From contig JAFGDW010000378.1 in NCBI GenBank assembly GCA_016931935.1, forward strand, positions 1 through 50,007: 50,007 nt of DNA, in the 5' to 3' direction. A model generated the notes under the pieces. It was given only the letters and a program-made list of their open reading frames with translations. It did no database searches and had not been told where the DNA came from. The translations under genes and the position numbers were made by a program. Origin of the DNA: Candidatus Zhuqueibacterota bacterium (lineage in GTDB: Bacteria; Zhuqueibacterota; Zhuqueibacteria; Thermofontimicrobiales; Thiofontviventaceae). Below, one piece after another: positions 27,251 through 35,850 of this stretch (its first letter is position 1; each line of letters begins with the position of its first letter).

Positions 27251-27504
27251 AGAATTCATATTGAAAAAGATGGCGTACTTAAGGGCACGGACAATCCCGA
27301 TGATTATACGCAGGTTTTTACACACTGGGAAGGTAAGGAAAAGGAATGGACTTTTCGTTGGTTAATGCTTTTAATATGACTGCCGTCAGTTTTACCGGAA
27401 ATGGCGCCATCGACGGTTCCGGGGATTTATGGATAGAACGCTTTCCCTGAAGCAGCCGAGAATTAAAAGCCGGAAGGCCGCGCCTGATTGCCATTCAGAA
27501 TTGT
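27251..27504 (+). pseudogene. GH28 polygalacturonase fragment
   Basis: This stretch aligns with the intact GH28 gene at about 30852-31107 (residues 83-167). It keeps IEKDGVLKGTDNPDDY, then a one-base deletion near 27352 shifts the frame, and a TGA replaces the codon after the RFP/RYP position. Both ends of the enzyme are missing. It is therefore a decayed partial copy, probably from a tandem duplication of a region that now lies 3.4 kb downstream. The remainder of 27239-27525 holds no gene. Confidence 0.88.
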
Positions 27505-27525
27505 CCAAAAAAAGTGAGGTAAGTA

Positions 27526-28530
27526 ATGATCCGTTCCATTTCAGGAGTTTTAATATTTTTAGTATTATTGGTCAACTGTACTAAAGAAATAAATAACACT
27601 AGCAAGGCGGCTCTAAAACCCTTATTTCGCGATCCAATTCATGACGGGGCTGCTGATCCAGTGGTTTTATGGAATCAGGAAGAAAGCAAATGGTTCATGT
27701 TTTACACAAATCGGCGTGCAAATGTCGAAGGGCTTGACGGCGTGACCTGGGTGCATGGAACCCGCATCGGAATAGCTGAGTCTTCAGATGGCGGAGTTAC
27801 CTGGCAGTATCGGGACACGTGCGATATCCCACTCGAAGATACGCACTGGGCGCCGGAAGTGATTGAATATCAGGGAAGTTATCATATGTATCTAACTTAT
27901 GTCCCTGGAATATTCAAAGACTGGAGCCATCCACGGAATATCATTCACCTGACGAGTAAAAACCTGATTAAATGGAAATATGAATCCAGTCTGGAACTTG
28001 CCTCGGACAAAGTAATTGATGCCTGCATATTACGGATGCCTGATGGAAATTGGCGTATGTGGTATAACAATGAAAAGGACAGAAAATCTATTTATTTTGC
28101 AGACAGTGAAGACCTTTACCACTGGGAAGACAAAGGTAAAGCAGTTGGAGACCAAAGCGGCGAAGGGCCCAAAGTTTTTCAATGGAAAGATAAGTATTGG
28201 ATGGTAACAGATGTTTGGCAGGGTTTGGCGCTGTATCAATCCGATGATTTAAATTCATGGAAAAGGATACCCGGAAATCTTCTGGAGAAACCTGGGATAG
28301 GAAAGGATGATAATGTTAAAGGAGGTCATCCTGATGTTGTTGTTAATAACGGCAGGGCATACTTATTTTATTTTACGCACCCGGGACGTGTCGATTCCAT
28401 TCCAAATGAAAACCGGTATGAAAAACGCCGCAGTTCAATTCAGGTTGTCGAGTTAGCGTATAAAGATGGTCTGATTACTTGTGATCGCAGCAAACCTGTG
28501 TTCATTAATTTGAAACCGTCAAGACCATAA
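27526..28530 (+). CDS. Five-bladed beta-propeller glycosidase-like lipoprotein (GH43-related)
   Basis: A 334-aa protein with a lipoprotein-like signal ending LVNC (C18). The mature part looks like a five-bladed propeller of the GH43/GH117 superfamily, with repeated blade motifs: DGAADPVVLWNQEESKWFMF, IGIAESSDGGVTWQY, HWAPEVIEYQGSYHMYLTY, VIDACILRMPDGNWRMWYN and GGHPDVVVNNGRAYLFYF. Acidic residues in the ADP, APE and IDA blocks would suit the catalytic triad of that clan, but the exact family cannot be assigned. Substrates might be arabinosyl or galactosyl side chains of RG-I. The start follows GTGAGG sequence near a GH28 remnant; DUF362 follows 57 bp downstream. Confidence 0.7.
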   Translation: MIRSISGVLIFLVLLVNCTKEINNTSKAALKPLFRDPIHDGAADPVVLWNQEESKWFMFYTNRRANVEGLDGVTWVHGTRIGIAESSDGGVTWQYRDTCDIPLEDTHWAPEVIEYQGSYHMYLTYVPGIFKDWSHPRNIIHLTSKNLIKWKYESSLELASDKVIDACILRMPDGNWRMWYNNEKDRKSIYFADSEDLYHWEDKGKAVGDQSGEGPKVFQWKDKYWMVTDVWQGLALYQSDDLNSWKRIPGNLLEKPGIGKDDNVKGGHPDVVVNNGRAYLFYFTHPGRVDSIPNENRYEKRRSSIQVVELAYKDGLITCDRSKPVFINLKPSRP

Positions 28531-28587
28531 TCAAACAGAAATAGTTATTGATTAAGTAGCTGTTCATTGTTTAAATAGGAGTAAACC

Positions 28588-30594
28588 ATGTTTTCAAATA
28601 TCAAACGGCTGATCATGAAACAGTTCACTGTGTGTCCCCGAAGCGGTAAAATAACCGGACTTAACATGGGAAAAAGAAAAACATTACTGCTTTGGATTGT
28701 ACTTGGTTTGGCCTCTGTCATTTGGGTGCTCATCCGGGTTGTGCCCAGGCCCAGCCGGGCGGCTTATCCCTGTCAAAAAGTCGCTCAACCGCTGGCCGCC
28801 GGTTTTATTGCCTGGTTATTGGGACTTGCCGGGTCCACCCTGATCATGCGCCGGGCCCGTCGCCTGTTTCAAACACAACGGTATGTGGTCGGAGCGATCT
28901 GTTTTGCAACAGCGGTTCTGCTTTGTTTTGGCGCAGTGAATGATACACCAAATGCTGCGTCATCAACAGCAGGCTTTGTCCCCACCGATCCGGCCAACAC
29001 TCCAATGGGGACCGGCAAAGGGATTCATCCCGGACGTGTCGTGTGGATTTACGACAGCTTGCTCTGCGACCAGGGCAGCGCCAGCGGCTGGTGGTGGGAA
29101 GATCAACGCACCGATCCGGAAGTGGCCCAGCATATGATGGAGCAAGCGCTGATCAACCTCACCGGCTTTGCCGATCCGGTGGAATCCTGGGATTTCCTGT
29201 TTAAGTACTTCAACCAAACGCGTTACGGTCAAGCCAACGTGGGCTACCAGGCTGGTGACAAGATCGCCATTAAGGTCAATAACATCTTCTCCCGTTACTA
29301 TGAATGGCCGAACAGCCAGGATTACCGGCCCTGTCCGCAAATGCTGCATGCGCTGATCGGGCAACTGGTAAACAAAGCGGGTGTGCCGGAAGCGGACATT
29401 ACTATCTATGACTGCGTCTTTTATCACGGCGACCCGGTCTACAATTATTGCCATGCAGATTTTCCCGGCGTGCGCTGGGCCGAAGGCGACGCCACTGATC
29501 GCGCTGATGGACATGATTATGAAAACGGCCCCGGCGCTAATCCCGGCGTTCGGGAAAAGGTGATGCCCGATACCAATTGTGTCGTCTATTATGGCGATCC
29601 GGACCTCGTTCCGGGCAGCGGCGCGGTCTGCCTGCCCACGATTGTATCAGAGGCCAAATATCTCATCAACCTCGCCCTGCCGCGCCCCCATGAACTGGCA
29701 GGCGTCACCTGCTGCGCCAAGAATTTCTTCGGCTCGGTCTGGCATCCCGATCCTCCCCTGGGGAATGCCTATTATTACCATGGCTGGTGCCCGTTCTTTA
29801 TGCATAAGGCAGTCGCATCCCTCAATTTTTCCGGAGACATTCCCATGCGCCCTATGGGAACATACAATGCCCTGGTCGATCTCATGGGGCATAAAGATCT
29901 GGGCGGCAAGACCCTGCTATGTATTGGCGAATGTATTCGCGCGAAACTCTGGTCTGCCCCACCTTTCAATGGCAAGCCCGCCTCGAGTTTGTTCATGAGC
30001 CAGGATTTTGTCGCCATTGAGTCGGTCCTGCTGGACTTTTTACGATCCGAGGGGGGCGTGGCCGCAGGAACACCCGACAATTATCTCCACGAAGCAGCCC
30101 AGGCCGGCAACCCGCCTTCAGGCGTGGTTTACGATCCGGAAAATGACGGTATCCCCCTGGAGAGTCTGGGCGTACACGAGCACTGGGACAATTCAACGGA
30201 CAAACAGTACAGCCGCAATCTGGGTACAGGCGAAGGTATCGAGTTGATTAGCATAATAAACAATACGACAACCGCTGTTGAGCGCAGCCATAGTGATCTC
30301 CCGGACGTGTTCACATTTTTAGAGAATTATCCCAATCCATTTAATCCATCAACCACTATCCGCTACGCACTGCCGGCTTCTGCTGATATCAGGTTGAACA
30401 TCTACAATCTGAAGGGAGAAAAAGTGCGTACGCTCATCAATCAGCATCAATCTGCAGGCGCCTTTGAAATAAGCTGGAATGGACGCTATGATAACAACGA
30501 TCGTGCAGCTTCAGGTGTTTATATATGCAGAATGGAAATAAATACAGGCGGAGAAATAGTAAGCCAATCCCGTCAAATGACGCTGCTTAAGTAA
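28588..30594 (+). CDS. DUF362-domain membrane/exported protein with T9SS-type C-terminal domain
   Basis: A 668-aa protein with an unusual build. Residues 1-30 are polar; about 31-50, 64-84 and 94-112 are hydrophobic and likely membrane segments, with RPSRAAYPCQKVAQPLAAGF between the first two. A DUF362 domain follows (about 140-550), including GDKIAIKVNNIFSR, a second part VSEAKYLINLALPRPHELAGVT and CCAKNFFGSVWHP. Residues about 575-668 form a T9SS sorting domain with FLENYPNPFNPSTTIRYALP. DUF362 proteins are often redox-related, but function here is unknown. The start has a good AGGAG sequence. The GH28 gene starts 10 bp downstream, so it is probably co-transcribed with pectinase genes. Confidence 0.78.
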   Translation: MFSNIKRLIMKQFTVCPRSGKITGLNMGKRKTLLLWIVLGLASVIWVLIRVVPRPSRAAYPCQKVAQPLAAGFIAWLLGLAGSTLIMRRARRLFQTQRYVVGAICFATAVLLCFGAVNDTPNAASSTAGFVPTDPANTPMGTGKGIHPGRVVWIYDSLLCDQGSASGWWWEDQRTDPEVAQHMMEQALINLTGFADPVESWDFLFKYFNQTRYGQANVGYQAGDKIAIKVNNIFSRYYEWPNSQDYRPCPQMLHALIGQLVNKAGVPEADITIYDCVFYHGDPVYNYCHADFPGVRWAEGDATDRADGHDYENGPGANPGVREKVMPDTNCVVYYGDPDLVPGSGAVCLPTIVSEAKYLINLALPRPHELAGVTCCAKNFFGSVWHPDPPLGNAYYYHGWCPFFMHKAVASLNFSGDIPMRPMGTYNALVDLMGHKDLGGKTLLCIGECIRAKLWSAPPFNGKPASSLFMSQDFVAIESVLLDFLRSEGGVAAGTPDNYLHEAAQAGNPPSGVVYDPENDGIPLESLGVHEHWDNSTDKQYSRNLGTGEGIELISIINNTTTAVERSHSDLPDVFTFLENYPNPFNPSTTIRYALPASADIRLNIYNLKGEKVRTLINQHQSAGAFEISWNGRYDNNDRAASGVYICRMEINTGGEIVSQSRQMTLLK

Positions 30595-30604
30595 GGAGCA
30601 ATCA

Positions 30605-31861
30605 ATGTTTCGAAATACCGTCACAGGTATCATTTTAATCATTTTTGCTTTAACATTTCTTAATTGCTCATCTGCAAAACCGAGCAAGCGCGCCATGATC
30701 ACAGATCACGGCGCTGTCGGTGATGGTCAAACGTTAAATACCAACGCAATCCAGGCCGCGATTGACAAATGCGCGGCTGACGGCGGCGGAACGCTGGTTA
30801 TCCCCAAAGGCGTTTTTCTCAGCGGGGCTATTTTTTTGAAACAGGGCGTCAATCTCCACATCGAAAAAGATGGCGTGTTGAAGGGAACGGATAATCCCGA
30901 TGATTATCCACAGGTGTTCACACGTTGGGAAGGCGAGGAAAAGGAATGGACGTCCGCATTAGTCAATGCCTTTAAAATGACCGATGTCAGTTTCACCGGC
31001 GAAGGAACGATCGACGGCTCCGGAGATCAATGGATGCAACGCTATCCACGCGGCAGTCAGGAATTGAAAGTCGGGCGGCCGCGTTTGATTGCCATTCAGA
31101 ATTGTAAGCATGCGCTGGTGTCCGGACTGAACTTCAAGAATCAGGCGTGCTGGGGATTGTTTATTCTCTATTCCGAAGATGTCGTCGCTGAAAACCTGAC
31201 CATTCGCGCCGAACATAACATCATTAGCTCCGACGGCATCGATGTGGATTCCAGTGTGCGCGTCCGCATCGCCAATTGCGATATCGATGTGAACGACGAT
31301 TGCATCGCCATCAAATCCGGAAAGGACGAGGATGGCCGGCGTGTCAATCGCCCGGCTGAAGACGTCATCGTCGAAAAGTGCCGTTTCCGCTACGGACACG
31401 GCGGCGTCTCCATGGGCAGCGAAATGTCCGGCGGCATCCGCAATGTGGAAATCCGCGATTGCATCGTCGAAGCCGACAACTGGGCGCCGATCCGTTTCAA
31501 ATCGCAACCCAGCCGCGGCGGCATTGTCGAAAATATTACGTATCGCGATATCACACTGGAGAACACGCGCAAGGCGTTTGAATTTAACATGTCCTGGCGC
31601 ATGGTTCCGCCAATTAAACCGCCGTCCGATCCATTGCCAATCGTTAGGAATGTGAAGATTATTAATGTCTCCGGAACAGTTGGCCAAGTGGGCGATATGT
31701 ACGGTCTCAAAGACAGCCCGATTGAAAATGTGGCTTTTGAAAATTGTACGATCCTTGCGAAGACCGGCTTCAAATTGGAAAATGTGGAAGGTTTAGACCT
31801 TTCCGGTTTGACAATTCACGTTGAAGAAGGTGAGGCCATTATTCAGGAGAATGTGGAATGA
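30605..31861 (+). CDS. GH28 polygalacturonase-type hydrolase, lipoprotein
   Basis: A 418-aa beta-helix hydrolase of galacturonic acid linkages. A lipoprotein signal ends FLNC (C21). The family opening DHGAVGDGQTLNTNAIQAAID and GGGTLVIPKGVFLSGAIFL is clear. The active-site set is present: D213 in DGIDVDSS, D231-D232 in DVNDDCIAIKSG, H265 in YGHGGVSMGSE and R297-K299 in PIRFKS. The hydrolysis of homogalacturonan or RG-I depends on subsite loops that cannot be judged here. It is 10 bp after the DUF362 gene. A decayed copy of residues 83-167 sits at 27251-27504. Confidence 0.92.
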   Translation: MFRNTVTGIILIIFALTFLNCSSAKPSKRAMITDHGAVGDGQTLNTNAIQAAIDKCAADGGGTLVIPKGVFLSGAIFLKQGVNLHIEKDGVLKGTDNPDDYPQVFTRWEGEEKEWTSALVNAFKMTDVSFTGEGTIDGSGDQWMQRYPRGSQELKVGRPRLIAIQNCKHALVSGLNFKNQACWGLFILYSEDVVAENLTIRAEHNIISSDGIDVDSSVRVRIANCDIDVNDDCIAIKSGKDEDGRRVNRPAEDVIVEKCRFRYGHGGVSMGSEMSGGIRNVEIRDCIVEADNWAPIRFKSQPSRGGIVENITYRDITLENTRKAFEFNMSWRMVPPIKPPSDPLPIVRNVKIINVSGTVGQVGDMYGLKDSPIENVAFENCTILAKTGFKLENVEGLDLSGLTIHVEEGEAIIQENVE

Positions 31862-32149
31862 AAGGAGAACGGAGCAAGGAAAATGGAAAACGTATAAAGT
31901 ATGAAGTGTTCTGCAAAAACGCGCCGTAGGTTGCTTATTTCGATTGTGATTCATCATCCGGAGATACCTTTTATTTCAACAGATTAAGATTTTTATGTGA
32001 TTCGTGGCAGCAGAAAATGGTTTGATACGGATTATCACTTTCACCACTGAGAATACGGCTATTCTGATTAGAATATTAATATCACGCATAAAACGGCAAT
32101 TAGAGTTGGGAAGTTAATGATAGCTATTTTACTCACATTTTTGGGAGAT
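31862..32149. other. Noncoding stretch after GH28
   Basis: About 290 bp without a supported gene. It begins with the purine-rich GAAAGGAGAACGGAGCAAGG, similar to the stretch after the second GH105 gene. No palindrome or promoter stands out before the minus-strand terminator at 32150. Confidence 0.5.
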
Positions 32150-32178
32150 AAAAAAAGGCAGGCAATAATATGCCCGCC
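32150..32178 (-). terminator. Intrinsic terminator of the minus-strand unit
   Basis: Read on the minus strand, GGCGGGCA and TGCCTGCC form an 8-bp stem (one G-T pair) with a TATTAT loop, followed at once by seven Ts. It lies 7 bp after the stop of the 32-aa ORF, the usual place for a Rho-independent terminator. The U-tract is on the minus-strand side; a run of As precedes it on the plus strand. Confidence 0.8.
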
Positions 32179-32185
32179 CTCAAAA

Positions 32186-32284
32186 TTATGATAACAGAAT
32201 AGACAATACGAAAGCGATAGCAAATATGATAGCTGCAATATCTATTCGTATGTCGACTCTGATATGCTTGAGTTTAATTTTCAT
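32186..32284 (-). CDS. Predicted 32-aa single-span membrane peptide
   Basis: Reading from ATG at 32284 to TAA at 32186, the peptide has a basic N-terminus (MKIKLKHIRVDIRID, with K, H and R residues) and a 16-residue hydrophobic helix (IAAIIFAIAFVLSILL). This is the layout of a small membrane peptide, as in type I toxins or small regulatory peptides. The ribosome-binding site is weak (GGAATAAAACC before ATG). Support comes from context: a sigma70-like promoter about 290 bp upstream and an intrinsic terminator 7 bp downstream, on the strand opposite to every other gene. No homologue is recognised and function is unknown. Confidence 0.5.
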   Translation of the reverse strand: MKIKLKHIRVDIRIDIAAIIFAIAFVLSILLS

Positions 32285-32567
32285 GGTTTTATTCCAATTG
32301 AATTAAGCTCAAGGCCTTGAGCATTAATAGCTCAGTTTATTTTTCGAGTCCCGTGCATAACTCTAACCTACTAAGGTTGAATTCAGACCTTTTCAGTGGT
32401 TTGACAGTGTTTGCTTTTCTCTGCATTGGAACAACCAATGTCAGATAGCACAATGCTTGGCAGACAAGCACTGCCTTAGCCGGGCTCGACTGCCCGACAC
32501 AGGCCATGTCGATTGGCCTACTTATCAATGTAGTTCCCCAACGTATTGGGGAGATCATTAATAAGAT
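32285..32567 (-). ncRNA. Structured ~280-nt leader of the minus-strand unit
   Basis: Between the predicted start site and the 32-aa ORF lie many hairpins (plus coordinates): CCCCAA/TTGGGG 32536-32551, AGGCCA/TGGCCT 32501-32519, CGGGC/GCCCG 32481-32496, GGCAG/CTGCC 32459-32475, AACCT/AGGTT 32365-32378 and the 16-bp palindrome GCTCAAGGCCTTGAGC 32307-32322. The last competes with a GAGC/GCTC pairing (32319-32333), so two exclusive folds exist just before the ORF. No known riboswitch or housekeeping RNA is recognised. It could be a regulated leader or an independent small RNA. The 84-codon frame across 32337-32591 starts upstream of the predicted transcript and is probably fortuitous. Confidence 0.5.
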
Positions 32568-32573
32568 GTCGGC

Positions 32574-32602
32574 AATATACAATAATCCCAATTTAATGTC
32601 AA
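32574..32602 (-). promoter_or_regulatory. Sigma70-like promoter on the minus strand
   Basis: On the minus strand TTGACA (32602-32597) is followed after exactly 17 bases by TATATT (32579-32574). It is the best -35/-10 match noticed in the window. Predicted transcription begins near 32567 and runs toward the small ORF and terminator. Confidence 0.65.
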
Positions 32603-32805
32603 GAAAAAAATATTGTATTTAACTAAAATAAAACAAAAGTGTTACAATATGACATACATTTATGAGCAGTTTGACATCTCGAATTCTTGATTCTATAAAT
32701 TACATATATCACAACGTTCGAAAACCGGTGATGTTTGATCCAAATGTTTTAGAAAACGGAAGAAAAAATATCGTTCTCCATTTTCTATCTAACTAGGGCC
32801 ATATT

Positions 32806-33927
32806 ATGAAACTATTACAAGCTATTATTATAATCCAAATATCAAGCCTTTGCGCTCAGGCGTTAGCTCTTGACCGGACGGAAGTGACATTCAAAATCTT
32901 CCAATTTCCTGCCAATATGATCCCGCGGATTGATGGCGATGCCACCGATTGGAATATGGTAACGGACGACTATCGCATTCGCACAGATCAACTCGTCGAT
33001 GATAGCGGCCGTCACGATGCGGCTGACCCCGAGAATCTTGATATCTGCCTGCGCGTCGGATGGGTCAAAGGATTGAATCGGCTCTATTTTCTTTATGAGG
33101 CCTATGACAATTATTGGGATTTTTCATTGCCAACATTGCATAACGATGAACTTGAAATTGTTGTCGATGGCGACGCATCCGGAGGCCCGCTGATCGATAA
33201 GGAGCACAAAAAGCTTTGGAAACCGGAATACGTCGGCGCCGCTGCCGATGGCGACGAGCGGATAAGCGATGCCGATGCGAACTGGGCGATTCATGGCGCG
33301 CACGCGCAAAATTATCATATTTTTACGCCGGCAAAAGACAAAGATTGGACAATGGTTTGGGGCGTTCAACCCTGGATCAAAGAACTGCCGTTTGCGAATG
33401 CGGCATGCAACTATGATTTTCAACCGGGCGAATCGGGGAAGTTAACGCTTGAATTTTGGATCACCCCATTCGATTACGCCGGGCCGGAAGGACCGGAAAG
33501 GGCTGTTCCATCGCTATTGGAAGTCGATAAAATCATCGGCCTGTCCTTTGCCGTCCTTGATTATGATGATGTGAATAATAACCACAATTGTTTCTGGAAT
33601 CTCTCCCGCCATCATTTAATGTACGGCCACGCCTCTTATTTGTGCGCCTTTAAACTCATGCCGCTCGAACCGCAATTTCGCAAGGCTATCCAGGCCGATT
33701 GGTCATTCCAAATCATTGATATGGAACGCCGGCTGGTCGCATTTCAGGATCAATCATTCGGCGAGATTTCATCATGGCATTGGGATTTTGGCGATGGCGC
33801 ATCATCTTCGGAGCAGCATCCGATACATGGATATAAAGATGCCGGGAGTTATGTTGTGATATTGGATGTGAAGGGGCCGGACGGGGAGTCAAGATTATCA
33901 AAGGTGTGGGACGTGACGGTGAAATAG
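32806..33927 (+). CDS. Exported CBM9-like domain protein with PKD domain
   Basis: A 373-aa secreted protein with a signal peptide ending near residue 21 (QALA). Residues about 35-290 look like a CBM9-type/DOMON-like sugar-binding domain: IPRIDGDATDWNMVTDDY at its start, then LNRLYFLYEAYDNYWDF, NDELEIVVDGD and ITPFDYAGPEGPE. Residues about 300-373 are a PKD domain with FGEISSWHWDFGDGASSSEQ and HGYKDAGSYVVILDVKG. No catalytic motif is visible, so a binding role for pectin fragments is likely. It is preceded by the minus-strand unit and a short AT-rich stretch (32603-32805) in which no promoter was identified, and it is followed by a repeat-rich gap. Confidence 0.75.
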   Translation: MKLLQAIIIIQISSLCAQALALDRTEVTFKIFQFPANMIPRIDGDATDWNMVTDDYRIRTDQLVDDSGRHDAADPENLDICLRVGWVKGLNRLYFLYEAYDNYWDFSLPTLHNDELEIVVDGDASGGPLIDKEHKKLWKPEYVGAAADGDERISDADANWAIHGAHAQNYHIFTPAKDKDWTMVWGVQPWIKELPFANAACNYDFQPGESGKLTLEFWITPFDYAGPEGPERAVPSLLEVDKIIGLSFAVLDYDDVNNNHNCFWNLSRHHLMYGHASYLCAFKLMPLEPQFRKAIQADWSFQIIDMERRLVAFQDQSFGEISSWHWDFGDGASSSEQHPIHGYKDAGSYVVILDVKGPDGESRLSKVWDVTVK

Positions 33928-33944
33928 GTAAACAAAACAATATT

Positions 33945-34147
33945 TGACAGGATAAAAGGATTTACAGGATCGTTAGCTTGTAAATCATTGTTAATTCGGT
34001 CTAAATCCTTTTACTAAGCAGTGTTTGTTCGAAAATGCCAGTTTTGTCATTCCCGAATGCTTTAATCGGGAATCCATTGCACGTCTATACTGGATTTCGC
34101 CTTAAAGTCCAGCCTGCCCAAATTTCAAAATATAAAAGAATTTGGGC
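33945..34147. repeat. Repeat-rich gap: degenerate 25-bp repeat and hairpins
   Basis: 33945-33969 is a diverged inverted copy of the dispersed 25-bp unit (GACAGGATAAAAGGATTTAC...). Further on, ATTCCCGA/TCGGGAAT (34049-34073) is a hairpin of a type widely seen as TCATTCCCG...CGGGAATCC interspersed repeats. CTGGA/TCCAG (34090-34112) and GCCCAAATT/AATTTGGGC (34116-34147) follow. The 66-codon frame at 34035-34235 crosses these hairpins and is not credible as a gene. Confidence 0.7.
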
Positions 34148-34266
34148 ATGGCATGCCGGAATTATTGAAAAAACTATTGTTCCCGGCCAAACACTGGTAG
34201 AAGTAGCAAGTATTTTGTCAAAAATATTCCCATAAATTATTCAAATTGCAGAATAGGAGCGCCATC

Positions 34267-35802
34267 ATGTTCGGTAATCGCTTTTCCCAAACGATCATTT
34301 TCTTTATTATTATAACTATTCTATCGCCCCGACTGTTTGCATCCCGATACAATGTAAAAGACTTCGGGGCAATTGGCGATGGAAAAACGATTGACTCGCC
34401 AGCCATCAATAAAGCGATTGACGCTGCGTCAGAAGCGGGCGGCGGCACAGTATATTTCCCGGCTGGAACATATTTGAGTTTTACGATTCGCCTGAAAAGT
34501 CACATCGGCCTCTATCTCGATCATGGGGCTATGATACTGGCGGCCAGTCATAAAGAACATGACGGCGGCTACGATCCGGCGGAACCGAATGAGTGGGATA
34601 TGTATCAGGATCATGGGCACAGCCATTGGCGGAACAGCCTGATCTGGGGCGAAGGATTGACGAACATTTCGATTACCGGGCCGGGCAAAATTCAGGGCGA
34701 CGGCTTGCAGCGTTGGGACACCGACGAAGAAGGCGCGGGCAACAAAGCGATTGCGCTCAAACATTGCCGGAACGTGATCATCCGCGACATCACCATGGAA
34801 AAATGTGGTCACTTCGCCATTTTACCGACCGGCGTGGATAATTTTACCATGGACAACCTCATGATCGACACCAACCGCGACGCGATAAATGTCGATTGCT
34901 GTGTCAATGTGCGTATCTCGAACTGTCTTATCAACACCCCGAATGATGACGCGATTGTACTGAAAAGCTCCTACGCGTTGGGCTACGCCCGCGCAACCGA
35001 GAATGTGATGATTGCGAATTGTCAGGTCAGCGGTTACGATTTACATTCGTTGCTCGATGGCACCTTCAAGAAAACGCAATCCGAAGCGCCCGATCACGGC
35101 GGCGTCACCGGGAGAATTAAATTTGGCACGGAATCCAACGGCGGATTCAAAAATATCACCATTACGAATTGCACCTTCGATCACTGCCGCGGCCTGGCTC
35201 TGGAAACCGTGGATGGCGGCATTCTCGAAGACGTCACCATCTCTAATATCACCATGCGCGACATCACCAATTCACCAATCTTCCTCCGGCTCGGCCGCCG
35301 CATGCGCGCTCCCAAGGACATGACAATTGGCAAAATGCGCCGCATCAACATCAGCGATGTGATTGTGCACAACGCCAATCCTGAATCGGCTTCGCTAATC
35401 GTGGGCATTCCCGGCCATAACATTGAAGATGTGAAATTGAACAACATCCAATTCCTGGTTACCGGGGGCGCTCCCAAAGAGTATACAAAAATTGACGTCC
35501 CTGAACTTGAAGATCATTACCCGGATCCACGCTTTTTCGGCAAAATACCTGCCTACGGATTTTTCATTCGCCATGTCGATGGCATTAAATTCAACAATGT
35601 GGAAATCCGCTATGTGAATGACGACATGCGTCCGGCTTTTGTGTTGGATGATGTGAAAAATGTTGAATTTAATAATGTCGATACGCGGAGCCTGGATGGC
35701 GCGCCGACTTTTATGTTGAAGAAAGTGAAGAATTTTAAAGCGTATCAATGTGAATCGGTAAAGGATACAAAATTGGAGAATGTGAAAGAGAGAACATTTT
35801 AG
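34267..35802 (+). CDS. GH28 hydrolase, second subtype
   Basis: A 511-aa exported beta-helix enzyme. The start at 34267 follows TAGGAGC; an upstream non-ATG codon adds seven residues but is unlikely. The signal peptide ends near RLFAS. The family opening YNVKDFGAIGDGKTIDSPAI is followed by the active-site residues D205 in RDAINVDCC and D227-D228 in NTPNDDAIVLKSS. H277 lies in DHGGVTGRIKFGTESNGG, a layout seen in a GH28 subgroup unlike the GHG...RIK of the gene at 30605. The C-terminus (about 390-511) has extra beta-helix turns rich in N-N-V-E repeats. It probably acts on RG-I or on modified galacturonan, but this is inferred. Confidence 0.88.
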   Translation: MFGNRFSQTIIFFIIITILSPRLFASRYNVKDFGAIGDGKTIDSPAINKAIDAASEAGGGTVYFPAGTYLSFTIRLKSHIGLYLDHGAMILAASHKEHDGGYDPAEPNEWDMYQDHGHSHWRNSLIWGEGLTNISITGPGKIQGDGLQRWDTDEEGAGNKAIALKHCRNVIIRDITMEKCGHFAILPTGVDNFTMDNLMIDTNRDAINVDCCVNVRISNCLINTPNDDAIVLKSSYALGYARATENVMIANCQVSGYDLHSLLDGTFKKTQSEAPDHGGVTGRIKFGTESNGGFKNITITNCTFDHCRGLALETVDGGILEDVTISNITMRDITNSPIFLRLGRRMRAPKDMTIGKMRRINISDVIVHNANPESASLIVGIPGHNIEDVKLNNIQFLVTGGAPKEYTKIDVPELEDHYPDPRFFGKIPAYGFFIRHVDGIKFNNVEIRYVNDDMRPAFVLDDVKNVEFNNVDTRSLDGAPTFMLKKVKNFKAYQCESVKDTKLENVKERTF

Positions 35803-35850
35803 GACTGCTCAATTGTTTAGTGTTTCAGTTCAGATTATGAGAATTTTTTA

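Noticed and set aside
32337..32591. 84-codon minus-strand frame
   Set aside because: It starts upstream of the predicted transcript start, has no ribosome-binding site, and covers the hairpins of the leader. It is more likely noncoding.
34035..34235. 66-codon frame in the gap before the second GH28
   Set aside because: It is built from three interspersed hairpins and matches no protein family.
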